Both the position numbers and the translations under genes were made by a program. This document shows, one piece after another, positions 35,706 through 50,700 of a DNA stretch of 64,000 bases (position 1 is its first letter; each line of letters begins with the position of its first letter). The DNA comes from Liolophura sinensis (lineage: Eukaryota > Mollusca > Polyplacophora > Chitonida > Chitonidae), in contig NC_088303.1 of NCBI RefSeq assembly GCF_032854445.1, forward strand, positions 19,787,501 through 19,851,500. Reading direction: 5' to 3'. The notes beneath the pieces are model-generated. The model saw only the letters and a list, made by a program, of their open reading frames with translations. It had not been told where the DNA came from and did no database searches.

Positions 35706-38700
35706 CTGAAAGAATCACATAAGCACAGTATTATTTTTCTATATTATTCTGTCTACAGTCTTATTTTAATAATTCTAACAAAATATGCAAAAAATGTAAA
35801 CATCAGACACAAGAAAGTGTCAACCCTCATTTCAAGAGATCCTTCCAAACACAATGACTCAAGGACTTCTCATCACTGTGGTCGCTGGGGGTTCATGACC
35901 AGCTTATGCCAGATTCCACTGTAGAATATGTGGGAAGGTCTGTCAGCAACCTGCAGATGATTTCCATCATATAAGTGAAATATTCTTGAGTACAGTATAA
36001 AACATCAATGAAATAAATAATTAAATCATTTTAACACGTGACTGAGAAGAAATTTAGTGCTTAACAGTCTGTATAATATCTATTCCATTGCAATTTGTTC
36101 ACCTGTTTGATTTGACTTTGGACACAAACTACATTGGTTGGGTTGACCAGCTTCAGGGCTTCTCAAAAATTATAATTTTTTCAGTATACACAGAATAATG
36201 CCTTCAGAATATGCTTGAATAGACATGCTGCCAACATGGGTTAAGGATTGGAGAATTACAGTATAGCAGCTTGAATAGCTGACAAATTCTAGAAAACCTA
36301 CCCTTCATGGATGAACTCTTCCATGGCCTGGCACTCTGACACAACCTGAGGGAGACGACTACGGATGATCACGTAGGTTAGGATTGGGAGAAGGTCATCT
36401 GCGCCTCTGATGGGACACAATCATAACACACAGAGCATTTAGTTAGGAAATAAAGTTGAAAAAGCCAATGACACCAGACATGACACCACACTAACCATTC
36501 ATCACCCTGCCAATGACACTAGACATGACACCACACTAACCATTCATCACCCTGCCAATGACACTAGACATGACACCACACCAAAGCTGGGCCAGCTGGC
36601 ACATCGATATCACCTGCTGTGAGCGCTTCACGGAAGACTTATATGACCTACCCGCTTACTTCAATTGTGTCTCAATTAGCCAGTGTCTGTAATTATTGAG
36701 GCAGCACTGTATTTCAACATTTACCTTAACCATGACTGTAATGTACAAAAAGGGAAAAGGAGGACATAAAGTTGGTAATTTACTGTAATTAACACACATG
36801 CAGGGCATCAATGATGGAACATCCTCCTCATGTGACTACACCCTGAGCTCAATACATGCAGTACTTTTTAAGATACCACCCCTAATAATTATCTTAAGAT
36901 TGCTGTCATGGTTACTGAGCCGGGATCTGACCTTAGCTATGCCAGTACTTTGTATAGACAAGCTGATAATGAATGCATTTATCCACAAAAAAGTTATCTT
37001 AGTGTACGCTGTGAGATTCTTATGCATAGAAAAATACCAACATAATAAAACAAATCCAGCATCTATTTTGACCTATTTGTTGACAACAATTATATTACAT
37101 ATACCTTTATTTATAGAAGGGAAGCCACACATAAAACAGTAGTCCTCGAGATAAAATTAACACGCCTTATATTAAATTGTAACACCTTTCTGGAAGGAAT
37201 TGATGACTTATATCATAAGTTTTGGTACTTACATGTATTTACTGATCTAATTAGGCATTTTTTTGATGACTGCAATCATTAATGTACACGTGAAAAAAAA
37301 AACAGGAAATAACCATCTGTATACAACAGACAAACGAGGCAGATTTTTGGGGAAAAACAGATAGGCAAACAGATAAAGACAAATTCTTACATATTTGGCT
37401 GTTTCTTGGAGCTGTCTTTGGCTGTATTTTTGTAATACTCCTCTACACACTGACATGCACATTTTGAGACACGCACTGTAAGACAATCAGATAGGTGAAA
37501 TCAGACAGACAGAAAATAGTCACATGTAATATCAAAATGAACAACAGATAGTAATACAGACAATCTCATTTAGCATCTCATGCTAAATGTACCCAATATT
37601 TTACACATGTATCAGAAGAAGATTAAGGACTGAAGTATCAACCGCAGGATGGCTAAACATCTCCTAAAAAATGTTTCAAAAATGCATTTAGAGTGTTCTC
37701 ACCTAAACACTCCAGTTTATTAAGGGGACTGAAAGAATCTGAAACTCTCCTTAGCTCTGTAATCGCTGGGCGATAGGGAAGGTAGTTCTCCTCGTTCTCA
37801 CCAGGGGGCAGTGTCAGACAGAGTTTGGGACGAACACCAACATCCTTGGGTGAAACACTGTGGTACTTTGACATCACTTCCGCCAAAGCATGTTCCTTTG
37901 GCAAGTTTGCCAGTCTGGTTACATAAAGAAGTGGTGTTATACAATAGAAAATGGTCACGCTTGAATGCATGCAGGATACCTAAAATTCAGCATAGGCGAG
38001 GCATAGCCTGGACTTTCTTTCACATCAGCTAATCAGAATTGGTTCTGTATCCCTTTAAGATATGATAACTTTGTCGAACAATAGCCAGGTCAAGTTTTGT
38101 GTGCTTGGAGCTAGGCTAAAATTGTAAAAGTTCCTGATTTACCATTTGTCATCTGAGGAGTGAAGGCTATCACATAAGAAGACCAATCACTTGTTAGCAT
38201 CAATTACATGCAAACAGTGGTGTTCCAAATTTGTCATTTGGAGCACTAGCACTGTCTAGTGGTCAGAGGGACAAACCGGTTCTGGGATCATAATTACCTC
38301 TGTCTAGGCTAGGTCTTAGCTAGTGAGTGTCATTCAACATGTAACTTGCTGTTAGTCAGCAACTTTTAAGGAAAAAGTTACTTTTTGAATGGAGATTCAA
38401 GATTTGAATGGTATTTTGTACATACTCTAATTCAACCTCTCTAACCAACTCTGCAAGCAATATTTTGAAGCATTCTGAGAGAACTACAAAGTGTAGAGAA
38501 ATAATTTGCACAGTTTCATGAAGCTTGCATCTTTTAATAATAATGACACAAAGAAATCATTTTTAGTGTTACTTTGGTAATAAATGTACACCTAAATTCC
38601 ACTGAAAATAGTGCTTTAATGATTGAAAAGGTTGAAGATTTGTGGTAAGTTCGATTTGGGCTAAAAACCAATCCAGAATTAAAATTTTGTTAGTGATGGT

Positions 38701-41700
38701 TTAAATGATTCTTCATCACTGACTGCCAGGACAGAAAAGAAGAGCTTTGTCCCTTTGTAATTAGTGGTGGAATAAGTACATTTTGGTAAGGTAGCAGATT
38801 TCACTTTTGATAGACTATTACCTGAAAAGAGCCAGCAGATGAGCCCAGATAGGCTTGAAGAAGGGTTCCTCCAAGGAAGCCTGGCACTGATCCCGTCCCA
38901 CAAGTGAATCTAACTTCTCATAGGCTACGATAAACATCACCTGAATCTCCTCCATGTAAGAGTGCACGTCCTGTGAGATCCACTTGAGATGGCGAGCATA
39001 TGCCTCGTTCTTCATTGAGTCTAAGCTCTGACTGTCCTCAGACTGGCTGTACAGAGACTGCCACTTCTGCGTGTGTGAGTCCACAGACTCTGTACTCCCC
39101 ATGGAGTCCGATCTCGGCTTAGTGTCACCGTTCTCATTTGATGGGGATTTTAATTCACCAATATCTCCTACCTCTTCATCATCTCCCCAAATTTCATTGG
39201 AGATTTCATCTTCATAATCCTCCACTGACTTTTCCATGGATTTGGAAGCCATTTTAGTGAGAATTTTACGTTCAGACTTTAACTTGTCCGTTAAATCATC
39301 CCCTTTGGCAATGGCTGTTTCTAAATCGTCTTTAATCTGGTTGCAAACGTCAGTGGGGGTCATGATCTCTGAACCACGACCTTTTACTCCTCCATCCTTG
39401 ACATCACCATTTCCACCTTCTCTTTTCCCTTCTTTTTCTCCCTTATCTGTGACTTTGTCATTTACAGCATCATCATCATCAGTTATCTCCCTTGACTTGC
39501 TATCTTTCTGCACACTTTTCTTACTGTCTGACTCAGAGGTGCTGTTATTCACGTTTGGAGAAGAATTAGAGTTACTTCCCCTTGCGGCTGCAGATAGTAA
39601 TTCTGATATATTTGGTACATTTTTCTCTGTTTCATCAATGGACACCCTCACATCTTCCAGTTCTCCTATCTTCTTGACCACCAGTGGAGACAGAGCCTGG
39701 CAGAGCTTGTACTGGTACTTCTTTATAAGGAGCGTCAGGGGATGATCGGCACATCTGTTACACAAAAACATTCATGCTTATCAGCAATTAACACACAAAA
39801 CAATATTAACCAATCTGATAATTAGGAAAATAAAAAAAAATCTTTATAAACAAAAAAAACAAAAAAACAACTGACAATACATGCCTCATATTGATCTGAG
39901 CTGTCAGATTATTAGCTATATCCAAAAAACGAAGGCAAACACAAAGTAAATATTCAATAAAACAAATTATTTTGAAAAGTTTGAGAAAATGCTTGTTCTG
40001 TAATTAGTCATGGTGAGGATTTGTGTATTCCCTAGCCTCGAATTACCTGTAAAAAATCACAACTAAAACAAAACACAGTCATACTTGAGGATCTCTGTTA
40101 TCAGCTGGTGGATTAAAACTTCATCAGTAGGGTTTTCATCCAGTTTCCTTCTCCATTCTGCCAGCCATTTCTGAACAAACAATTACAATGATTCAAGTTA
40201 ATCAAACTTTTTTACCTTCTATTCAGCAGTCAACAGTAATCTATGTAATGACATAAAAACCATACAAACATATTTCTGAGAAACAACCTGATGCCAAATC
40301 AAGAATTCCTCCGTGAGAGAAACATGATTCAATGGGTCAAAACTAAATGAAGGAAACCGAATGGGACAGAGCTAGACCTATCAATGAAATCATTTTATGG
40401 GACATCAAATGTGTTCTTCAGAAAACAACAATACACAGTTTCTCTACCATTTGCCTGTTCAACAGCAATATATTCCTCATGTGATGCTGAACCATTTTTT
40501 CTCAAAGTGTCAAATTCAATATACTGAAATTTACTCAACAGAAAAAAATGTAGTAACTTGTGACTTATGGCACAGAATTAAATGCAGCACTTACCATATC
40601 CTGCTCATAAGCCAGGATCTGTTTGTATGTCTGTCTCTGTTCCTGCTCCTTCTTAGACATGCCAGTTGGGACAGAAAACCTCCTACATAACAAATACACA
40701 TCACATATCAGGGATAGGAACCTCCTACTTCACAAATACACATAACAAATACACATCAAATATAAGGGATAGGAGCCTCCTACTTCACAAATACATATCA
40801 CATATCAGGGGCAGGAACCTCCTACTTCACAAATACACATCACAAATACAAAATCACATATCAGGGATAGGAACCTCCTACTTCACAAATACACATCACA
40901 AATACAAATCACATATCAGGGATTGGAACCTCCTACTTCACAAATAAACATCACAAATACAAATCACATATCAGGGATTGGAACCTTCTACTTCACAAAT
41001 ACATATCACATATCAGGGGCAGGAACCTCCAACATCACAAATACACATCACAAATACAAATCACATATCAGGGATAGGAACCTCCTACTTCACAAATACA
41101 CATCACAAATACAAATCCCATATCAGGGATAGGAACCTCCTACTTCACAAATACATATCATATATCAGGGGCAGGAACCTCCAACATCACAAATTCACAT
41201 CACATATCAAGGGATAGAAAACCGCCTATATTACAAGTACGTATCACATATGAGAGATAGAAATTCACCTACAGCACAAATACAAAACATACATGGATGT
41301 CCAACATGCCATTCAAGTCAGAACGCATTCATGTCAAATATAAATGTAAAATACTTTCAAAGCTTTCGACAAAATATTCTTTGTGATGAATCTGCACACA
41401 AGCAACAAGATAGATGAACTCAAAAACCATTAGCCTCACATTTAAGTCAATACTTCACATCAGCGAGGTATTAGACAGGCGATAAGCACTACTACATGCA
41501 CCTGACTTAACACACTCACCTGGTGGCCTGCTCCTCTAAACGCTGCTGTCTCTCTTTCATCTTCTTCTCTAGCTGAATGCCCAGGTCAAGGATACAATAA
41601 ATAACTGACTTACTGGACCACAATGTCAAAAACTTAATTCAGATAATACACCCAACCCAGTCACATCAAAGCAAAATACGACTGCTCAGTGCCATTCCCT

Positions 41701-44700
41701 TATTCCTTAGTTCTGAGCAAAAACGAAGGAAGTCCCAAGGTGGTCAATTTCAGTTCATTTCCGAGATGTAAAGGAGCAGCACATAAACATTAACCCATAT
41801 AAGGCTAATAGATTTGGTATTTAAAACTATGTACTATCAAATCGTTATTAGAAAGGATACAGCAGCTTCCTGTCGTTTTGCAATAGCTAAGTTTTCCGCC
41901 ATCTTTCTTTGCACTGTTAAGTTCTGCCAAAAAAACAGAAAAAAAAAGAACGTTAAAAATGTAATTCACTTCATGTTAGGGGTTTCATTTATTTTGTTAT
42001 CGCTAAAATGGATAGTTACTTTTAATAAACCCATACTCCAAAATTACCCACAATTAAACCACGGACCTTTGAGAAGTCACTGACAAAATTTCCCAAATGT
42101 GATGAACAGGTATGCACATCATAATGATCAAAGACAAGTGATGTTCAACGAGACTGCACAAATGTTGAGTTTTACGCCATACACGATGGCAGCCAGCATT
42201 TTGGTGCGAAGAAATCCAGCCGAAAATGGGAGGAAGCCCAAGACCATCCAAAGATTGCTGGCAGACCTTTCCATGTAAGACCACAGAGGAAGCCTGCATG
42301 AGCTGGACTTGAACTCACGGCGATCACATTGGTGAGAGGCTCCTGGGTCATTCTGCTGTGATAGCATGCTCACCACAAGGTCAGGGAGGCCCAGAGTGAT
42401 AACAACACTTAACTCAACTACAGATAAATTAGTTGACAAACCTGTGACAAACCTGTGTGGACGAGAGGAACAGATGTTGCTTTTGTCAAAATCTGTTTTT
42501 ACCTATGTTCAGCAGGTTTAGTAGGTTGGAATGCTTGGAATTTATGGCTAATCCTTTTAAACAGCATACTCTCATTAGGTTAACTTAGATCTAATACAAC
42601 ACAAGATCACAATATCAATACAAAACTGCTTTAACTTCAGTGAATCCATGAGTGCAAGCTGCTTGAAAATGAGAACTAATGGACATGGAAGAACTGCATT
42701 TCAACTAGGAGCGATTGAACTTCTAGACCCGTTGTTACATTCAATCCAGATGTCACCATGCTCCAGATTTCTTTCACTCTCCGCTTAAATCACAAAGGCA
42801 AGTAACCTCAAGCCATTTACACCAACAATTGTACACCTGTAAATGAACTTCCATGTAGCAGCTTAGTAGCAGGTGACTCAGGGCACCTGTTGACAACTCA
42901 AGCATGGATAATTCATGCTTCTTAATATCAGGATCATTAACGTATATCATTTACAATGACACTATTTCATAATGGGAACAGTATAGTTACCAAAAGCCCA
43001 ACAATATTCAAACCACGACATATAACACCAATCAAATCAAATAAACTAAATCAAACAGGTAGAGAAGATTCACTATTTTCCTATTCATTTTGAGTGTAGT
43101 CAAACTACTCCATATCAAGGTAAACACAAATCTAATTTTTTGCTAGATACAATATTTAGCAACAAATTCATCACAAAAGAACAACAGTTCTTTCAGAGAA
43201 TAAAATTACATAACAGAAATTTCAAAGACATGTCAAAATATTTATCTTCAGAAAATGTTTCGACCTAGTTACAACTGAGAATAAAAGATGCTTTTTTAAT
43301 TGATATCCTCATTTTGTCCAACCTTGTTACACAAGGAAACAATGACTTGGCTGGTCGATCCCATAGCTTTACAGAGAGTACAATATTCACCTGAAGTCAG
43401 TTATGCAAAAATGCACTTTCTGATCACAAAGGCCTGAACAATTATACTTCTGATACCAACACTTAAGTTTTTCTGGAAAGAAATTAATCAAACATCATCA
43501 AATAAAACCTCCTTAAGTGGCTCCATAACGTGGATAAATCAATCAGTATCAAACAAAATGTATCTCTTGAAAATGCTCAACTATAGGAGAAATACAGTAC
43601 CATATATCTTATTATACTGAGTTTATGCACAGCAGCACTTTCGGTTTGCCAAAATAAACAAGGTTGAGGAAATACAGCTGCAATATTATCTGGTTATGTC
43701 TCCAAAATAGGAATGGCTGTGCAAAATGAAGTTCAAAATCATAGAAGTCAAGAAATACTTAAGTATACCTCACCCTACTCTAATTACTGCATTTCACTTA
43801 ATGTTCAGCTTTTCTTAAGTTACACATTTTGCTTGATTCTCATGGATTCATCATACCACTAGAGTTTTGTGAAATTTGATTTTATTTCCTATCAGAAAAA
43901 CTGAAAAAGTGTTGGCATCGAATGTATCATTTGAAGACCTTTATCTACTGCTTCTGGGCATTTTCACAGGTCAAACTTTAGGCAAATACATTTTTGGAAA
44001 ACTGAGTGACTTTTATTCTAATTTTGTGGACTCAAAATTCTGAAATAAGTCCTGAGAAAAAAGACTGCCACATCTGACAGGTTAACTGTGTACATACGAG
44101 TGTGGAGGCGGCAGCATGATTCATTCTGGCCGTTCTGGATCTGTAGGCATTCAGTAGTTGCTGGTTGTAACGATAGGCTAGTTCCATAGGACCAATGAGT
44201 ACAGGTCTGAAACAAGGAATCGTAAAGGTAGTTCACAGGACTCAGAAGCTGCTGGTTGTAACGATAGGCTAGTTCCATAGAACCAATGAGTACAGGTCTG
44301 AAACAAGGAATCAATAAAGTAGTTCACAGGACACAGAAGCTGCTGGTTGTAACGACAGGCTAGTTCCATAAGACCAATGAGTAAAGGTCTGAAACAAGGA
44401 ATCATACAGGTAGTTCACAGGACTAAGAAGCTGCTGGTTGTAACGATAGGCTAGTTCCATAGGACCAATGAGCACAGGTCTGAAACAAGGAATCATAAAG
44501 GTAGTTCACAGGACTCAGGAGCTGCTGTTTGTAATGATAGGCTTGTTCCATAGGACCGATGAGCACAGGTCTGAAACAAGGAATCATAAAGGTAGTTCAC
44601 TGGACTCAGAAGCTGCTGGTTGTAACGATAGGCTAGTTCCATAGGACCAATGAGCACAGGTCTGAAACAAGGAATCGTAAAGGTAGTTCACAGGACTCAG

Positions 44701-47700
44701 GAGCTGCTGTTTGTAATGATAGGCTTGTTCCATAGGACCGATGAGCACAGGTCTGAAACAAGGAATCGTAAAGGTAGTTCACTGGACTCAGGAGCTGCTG
44801 GTTGTAACGATAGGCTAGTTCCATAGGACCAATGAGCACAGGTCTGAAACAAGGAATCGTAAAGGTAGTTCACAGGACTCAGAAGCTGCTGGTTGTAACG
44901 ATAGGCTAGTTCCATAGGACCAATGAGTACAGGTCTGAAACAAGGAATCATAAAGGTAGTTCACAGGACTCAGGAGCTGCTAGTTGTAATGCTAGGCTAG
45001 TTCCACAGGACCAATGAGCACAGGTCTGAAACAAGGAATCATAAAGGTAGTTCACTGGACTCAGAAGCTGCTGGTTGTAACGATAGGCTAGTTCCATATG
45101 ACCAATGAGTACAGGTCTGAAACAAGGAATCATAAAGGTAGTTCACAGGACTCAGGAGCTGCTAGTTGTAACGCTAGGCTAGTTCCACAGGACCAATGAG
45201 CACAGGTCTAAAATAAGGAATCATAAAGGTAGTTCACAGGACTCAGGAGCTGCTCGTTGTTATGAAAGGCTTGTTCCATAGGACCAATGAGTACAGGTCT
45301 GAAACAAGGAAACATATAGGTAGTTCACAGGACTCAGGAGCTGCTGGTTGTAATGATAGGCTAGTTCCATAGGACCAATGAGCACAAGTCTGAAACAAGG
45401 AATCACATAGGTAGTTCACAGGACTGCTGGTTGTAATGATAGGCTAGGTTCATGAGTTCGAATCAACAGACTTAAACACATTAACACAGATTACAGCATT
45501 ACGTAGCGGTTTGGGACCGGCTGACTTTTAGAGAGCGTGAATCTTCAGCCAAAGCCATCAAGTGCTTCAACATCTGCACAAAGAACCAGTAGTACTAAAC
45601 CTAGTGACAAACCCTAGGACACGTACTTGCGGTAGGATCCCGTGGAGTCCACCAGTGGGGGTGTGGAGATTAGGTAGACATCCTCTGCAGAGTTAACAAT
45701 GGCAGGTTGGAGGATTTGGGCCCCCGAGATCACTGCCACCGGGTTAGACGCGGTGGAAACAGAGCCTGGAATCCCGGACAAGGTGTTGAGGATTTCTGTC
45801 TCTGTGTTGAACGCATCAGACTTCTTTCTTTGGCTGCGTGTGGGATTCTCGCCTGAAAATGTACACGTGAACGATTACAGTTGTTCTTGTGATCCCTGGG
45901 CAGTGCTTTCTGCCTGTGTCAAACACTTACTCCAAAATAAGCCACATTTCAGTTCTGTGGAAATCTCACCAGAGCCACAGAATTTTGTGAGTACAAAATT
46001 GTGGTAACAGACTGCAAGAAGGCCTGTCACTTTATGTTGTGCTCACCAGTTATGAGCTGATGTCGGAAAACAAATCCTCCTCCTTTCCTTTATATGTGTT
46101 TACAAGTAACCGGCGACCTTTATGTTAAAATGCATTTCAGAATAAACGTAAATAATAATGAAGAGGTACAACTGTCGTTTATGCAATCTATTGTGAGTCT
46201 CATGCCTTTCTGCAATCTGTTACCCTTAACTTGCAAAATCCCATTACTCTTGCAAACTTATGGTGGAAGTCAAATCAGCTTTATGCAGATGTTTCACCAT
46301 ACTACTGACATGCAGAGATAAGCATGTGAAGGAGTAAAACATGGCCTATAAGTTAGGTTGTAGGTTGTCCATAACTGTGTCAAAACGTGTGCTGTACACT
46401 ATGCAAGTGGTGGGATTTGCTAAGGTCTTAATGTACATATTTAAAGTTACTCTGAATCTGTAAGGCATCATTTTGCCTTAAATCTGCAGGAAGTCTTTGT
46501 GTAACTGGTACCTAGTTTGTCCAGGATAATACCGATCCTTTCCATACATTGCTGCCCTAGCTGGACATACTTCTGGATGGGTTTGCTGGCAACCAGCTCA
46601 TAACCTACAACAACAACAACATAGAACAAGTCAGTCTCTGCAACATTCCACAGCAACATTTCACGTGAAATGTGTGTCACTGTACATACATGTATATACA
46701 TATGTCTACCACGTTTTTTATGTTTAAAATGCAAACCATACTTTTAGGTAAATATTACTTTTAAATCGTACTTAATTTAGTCACCAAGAAACTGTCAAAC
46801 ACTGTTGCCATGATTTCCCTGAAATACAACTAATGAGGCATCAGTATTTAAAACCCAATCATTCAGTCATCAAGAAAGAGCTTACATGTACATACCAATT
46901 TCTGTGGCATTTTCCAGCAGCTGTGTGGCTATGCTGGAGAGACACTGTAAATACTGGACATAGGCCTCCTGACAAAGACAATAGAATAAACCCGGATAAA
47001 TCAAGGCAGATAACAATGCTACACTTGTAACACTATCATACATCTGCTGACCACACAACATTATGTTTGCACATAATTTGGAAGGATCTTTCATTATACT
47101 GAAATTACAGGTACAAATCTGTCACTGGTACACATCAGGACAGTTTGTTTGGAAGAGCAAATAAATAGATATTTATACCTCAACATACAGTCAGCACATC
47201 CTAAATTAAAAACAAACAAAAAAAAAAAAACATGAAAGAGCAACTTTTTAAGCACATCTATATTTTCACTTCAGAAACAAAATTACACTGGACAGTTTTC
47301 CAATATCAGGGCTTCACAGAAAGTCTACGTTAATCAGTCTACACAGAATCATGCCTCCAGGACATGCTTGAATAAACATCTTGCAAACATGATAAATTTT
47401 TGAACAAATACAGAGTTTGTGAGTAAATTGTACTCGCATATGCCCACACATACACGTTTTCTACAATGTTTGTTTATTCACTAACTTTTAACCTATTCAC
47501 TAACACTAATAGTGTTTTACGCCATACTAAAGAATATTTTACTTAAATACAACGGCAGCCAGCATTATGGTTGGAGGAAATTGGAGGCTGCTTGCAGAAC
47601 TTCCCATGTATGCCCAGACTGAAAGTCATCATGAAGTGGACTTGAACCTGGCGAGCCACTCCTGAATCACTGAGTGCATTACTACGCTAACCTCTCGGCC

Positions 47701-50700
47701 ATTCGGTCTCCTTTCAAAGTGTTATAAAGCACTGAAACTGCATGTGCAAGTTAGTAGACAATGTTGCTTTTATGCCCATACATGTGCATATCATTCTGTT
47801 GCAAAAACTGATGAAGATAAAGACATGCAACTTAGCTTAATGTGTTAGCAGGCTGAGAAAGACGTAGCAAGAGCTTGCGAGCACGACATCAAATCAACCA
47901 CGATACAGATCTACCTGCGTGCGTACATATAATACATATACATGTATGCTATCTGGCTTAATTTAGCGAGTTTTGAGGCCGCTGTGCGTAATCCCTGACA
48001 GACTCATACATACTGGTATATATGTTAAGTGGTTACATAACATGAGTACAATAACCAGTAAAAACATTTCCTGTGTCATTTTTATGCGTAGAGCATATCC
48101 GTATACATGTACATGAATTAAGATCTAACACTTGAGAATAAGAGAGGCAAAACATTATCGAAATTACAAATCCATCGATGTGTAACTGAGCAGTTTAACT
48201 GTAGCATTATATACATGTACACTTATCCACAAAATCAAAAAAGCTGCTTTCTATACTACACTTATCACTTATACTTTCTTTTATAAAAACAAATTATATT
48301 GACACTAAAGTAGGTGTATCTTAATTTAACTGTAAAAGTACAGCAACACAAACCTGACTGAGCTTAAAGACGAATCACATACTGTAAAATCCACTATAAA
48401 TACAGTAAATCAGCAAAGGCTATTAAACGGATGATGAAGAAGAACAAGATAGCTTTAACAGTGTTCTCACACACAGAGCCCTTCAAATACTAAAGTTTGA
48501 TATTAGCCCTAAAGTAAAAACTGTTCTTGTCTGCAACTGTATTCTTCTCCTAGAGATAGCAGAGTCATGATTTAACTGCTGGCAGTTAAGCAAAAAAAAA
48601 AAAAAAAAAAAAAGGCTGAAGACTTCAACCATAAATTATAAAGCTGAACAACAATCTGGCTGTCTCAAGATTTAACAGGTGCGTATCCATGTATACCTGA
48701 GTGGATGCTAGCACGCTAATACTAAACTGAAGAAGTCATCGCATCAATAAACCTTTCAATTATTCATATCATACAAAATCTATGTCATGAGGAAAATTTT
48801 GTTTTCACAGCTGTATGTTGGCATTTGATTGGTTAGTTCTAGTTTCAACGGATTTTATTTTCTTTCTTTTTGATTTCTCAAAATATTATTGCTGTATTAA
48901 TATGAACTTGATGACTGGTTGCATGAGAACATTGAGTGACAAAAGAAATGTTTTTGAAGAGCTAACGTCATATCCTTTAGTTGTATTTTCTTTTAACCAT
49001 AGACCCTGCAAAGGGCTTGGTCACGAGAAACTATGACAGAGACCTAGTTTGAACAGGTGGACTCTTCCTAAAATAAAGTTAGTGTAAATGGTTTTATCTT
49101 TCTGTGAAGAATGTTCCCACAATGTTGGGAAAAGTAGGCAGATTAACAGTTGCTGTTTACTGAACTATTTAGGATACTATTAATTTACAACGAATGTTGC
49201 CCTTCACAACTAAGGATAAGTTCAGTTGGCTACAATGAGGAGAACAACAACAAAAAAATGTTTTTACAACTAACAAACACTGTATTCTTATCCACAGACA
49301 AACCCTACACCATATGCCAGTGAACAACCCTATATTGTGGCCACTCAAAAAAGCCCTTTCCATTCTTGAAAATGGTTTCCATGAAACCAAAATACTAAAT
49401 CTGATGTATCATCTTACATAACTTGCTGGAGTTGCCACAGTACTCTTGATCTCCTTTAATAAACCTTAAATAGTAGGATGTGAACATATCTTAAATGTAA
49501 TGCCCTTGTTTAACATGTGTTAACACCGATCTAGATGCTAAATTCTTATTAAACACAGTTAGAGTCTTGAGAAGTATAATTTATTATTAGCATGCATTCT
49601 GGTATTTATACACAGTACACTAAATTCCCCAAAAATTTGGCCCCAGACAAAGTGAATTTGAATCTCTAGGCAAATAAATGTCATAAAATTGTCACCTTTG
49701 ATTCTGAACATTTTGTCTAGTAGGATGCCATCCTACATGAGCATATACCTCCCACACAGACCTCCAAATACATTTCTAAGACCAGGAGCACTCTCAAAAT
49801 CAAGCAAAATGAGTAACTGGTCATGAGTACATACTAGTAGCTCATTTAGATCATTCACCTTAATCCACCATTTTGTTTTAACAGGCATGACATTCCACGT
49901 TGGACACAAGGGCCTACAATGCTGCTTGTAATAAACCTTTCATTCAGCATGAACAATATTTCACCAAGTGACTCAAGCTATAAATAAGGTATAAAACATA
50001 TTTAGTAATTATAAAGGATATCTCTGTGGTCAACATATGTCGCCATGATAGATACAATCAAATTTGTCAACAGCAACAACAACAACAAATAAAGAGAAAT
50101 TAATTCTATAAATTAAAATTTAGTTTCAAATATTAGAGTTTCTTTTTTTTAAATTAAAAGTTATAAATTATACACCAGCTGCTAAAAATCACATTGTAAC
50201 ATCTGATCTTGTCAACTATCATTCCATGAACTACAATAGTGATACATATAAGTCTTACACCTAACTGCGATGAAATGAAGCAATTTAATTTACGCATGAA
50301 ATTCAACACTACCAATTAATGTCCTGAAAAGGATCACGCAATAAGCTAACAGATCAATGGTGAGGTATTCAGTACTGGATTAGCTGCACTGTTACAGCTG
50401 TCATAAACAGGTTCACCTGGTATGGTTTAACTGAGGCATACCTCAGTGATATCTGTTTGATATAAATACACACTGCTGCTCAATAGATCAATGCAAATTG
50501 TCACAGCAGTTATTTCTGCATGTGACATATGAGGTACATGTATAAATTCAGAACCACTCACCCAAAATACATACTGTAAATCTTCAACCTTTTCAACCAA
50601 TCAAGCACATTTTCCAGTGGAATATATGCATATAATTATTAAGAAACTGATGCTAAATATGATTTGTTTGTATCAATAAAGATGCAAGCTTCATAATAGT

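Noticed and set aside
39236-39745. A 169-codon plus-strand open frame rich in Ser/Phe/Leu
   Set aside because: It lies exactly antisense to VPS9D1 exon 10, and the low-complexity acidic coding strand explains the absence of stops.
44018-45133. Several minus-strand frames ([21 protein letters not shown]...) as separate genes or tandem exons
   Set aside because: They are the 91-bp units of the exon 5 array. They lack donors, and only the copy at 44098-44206 has the full exon.
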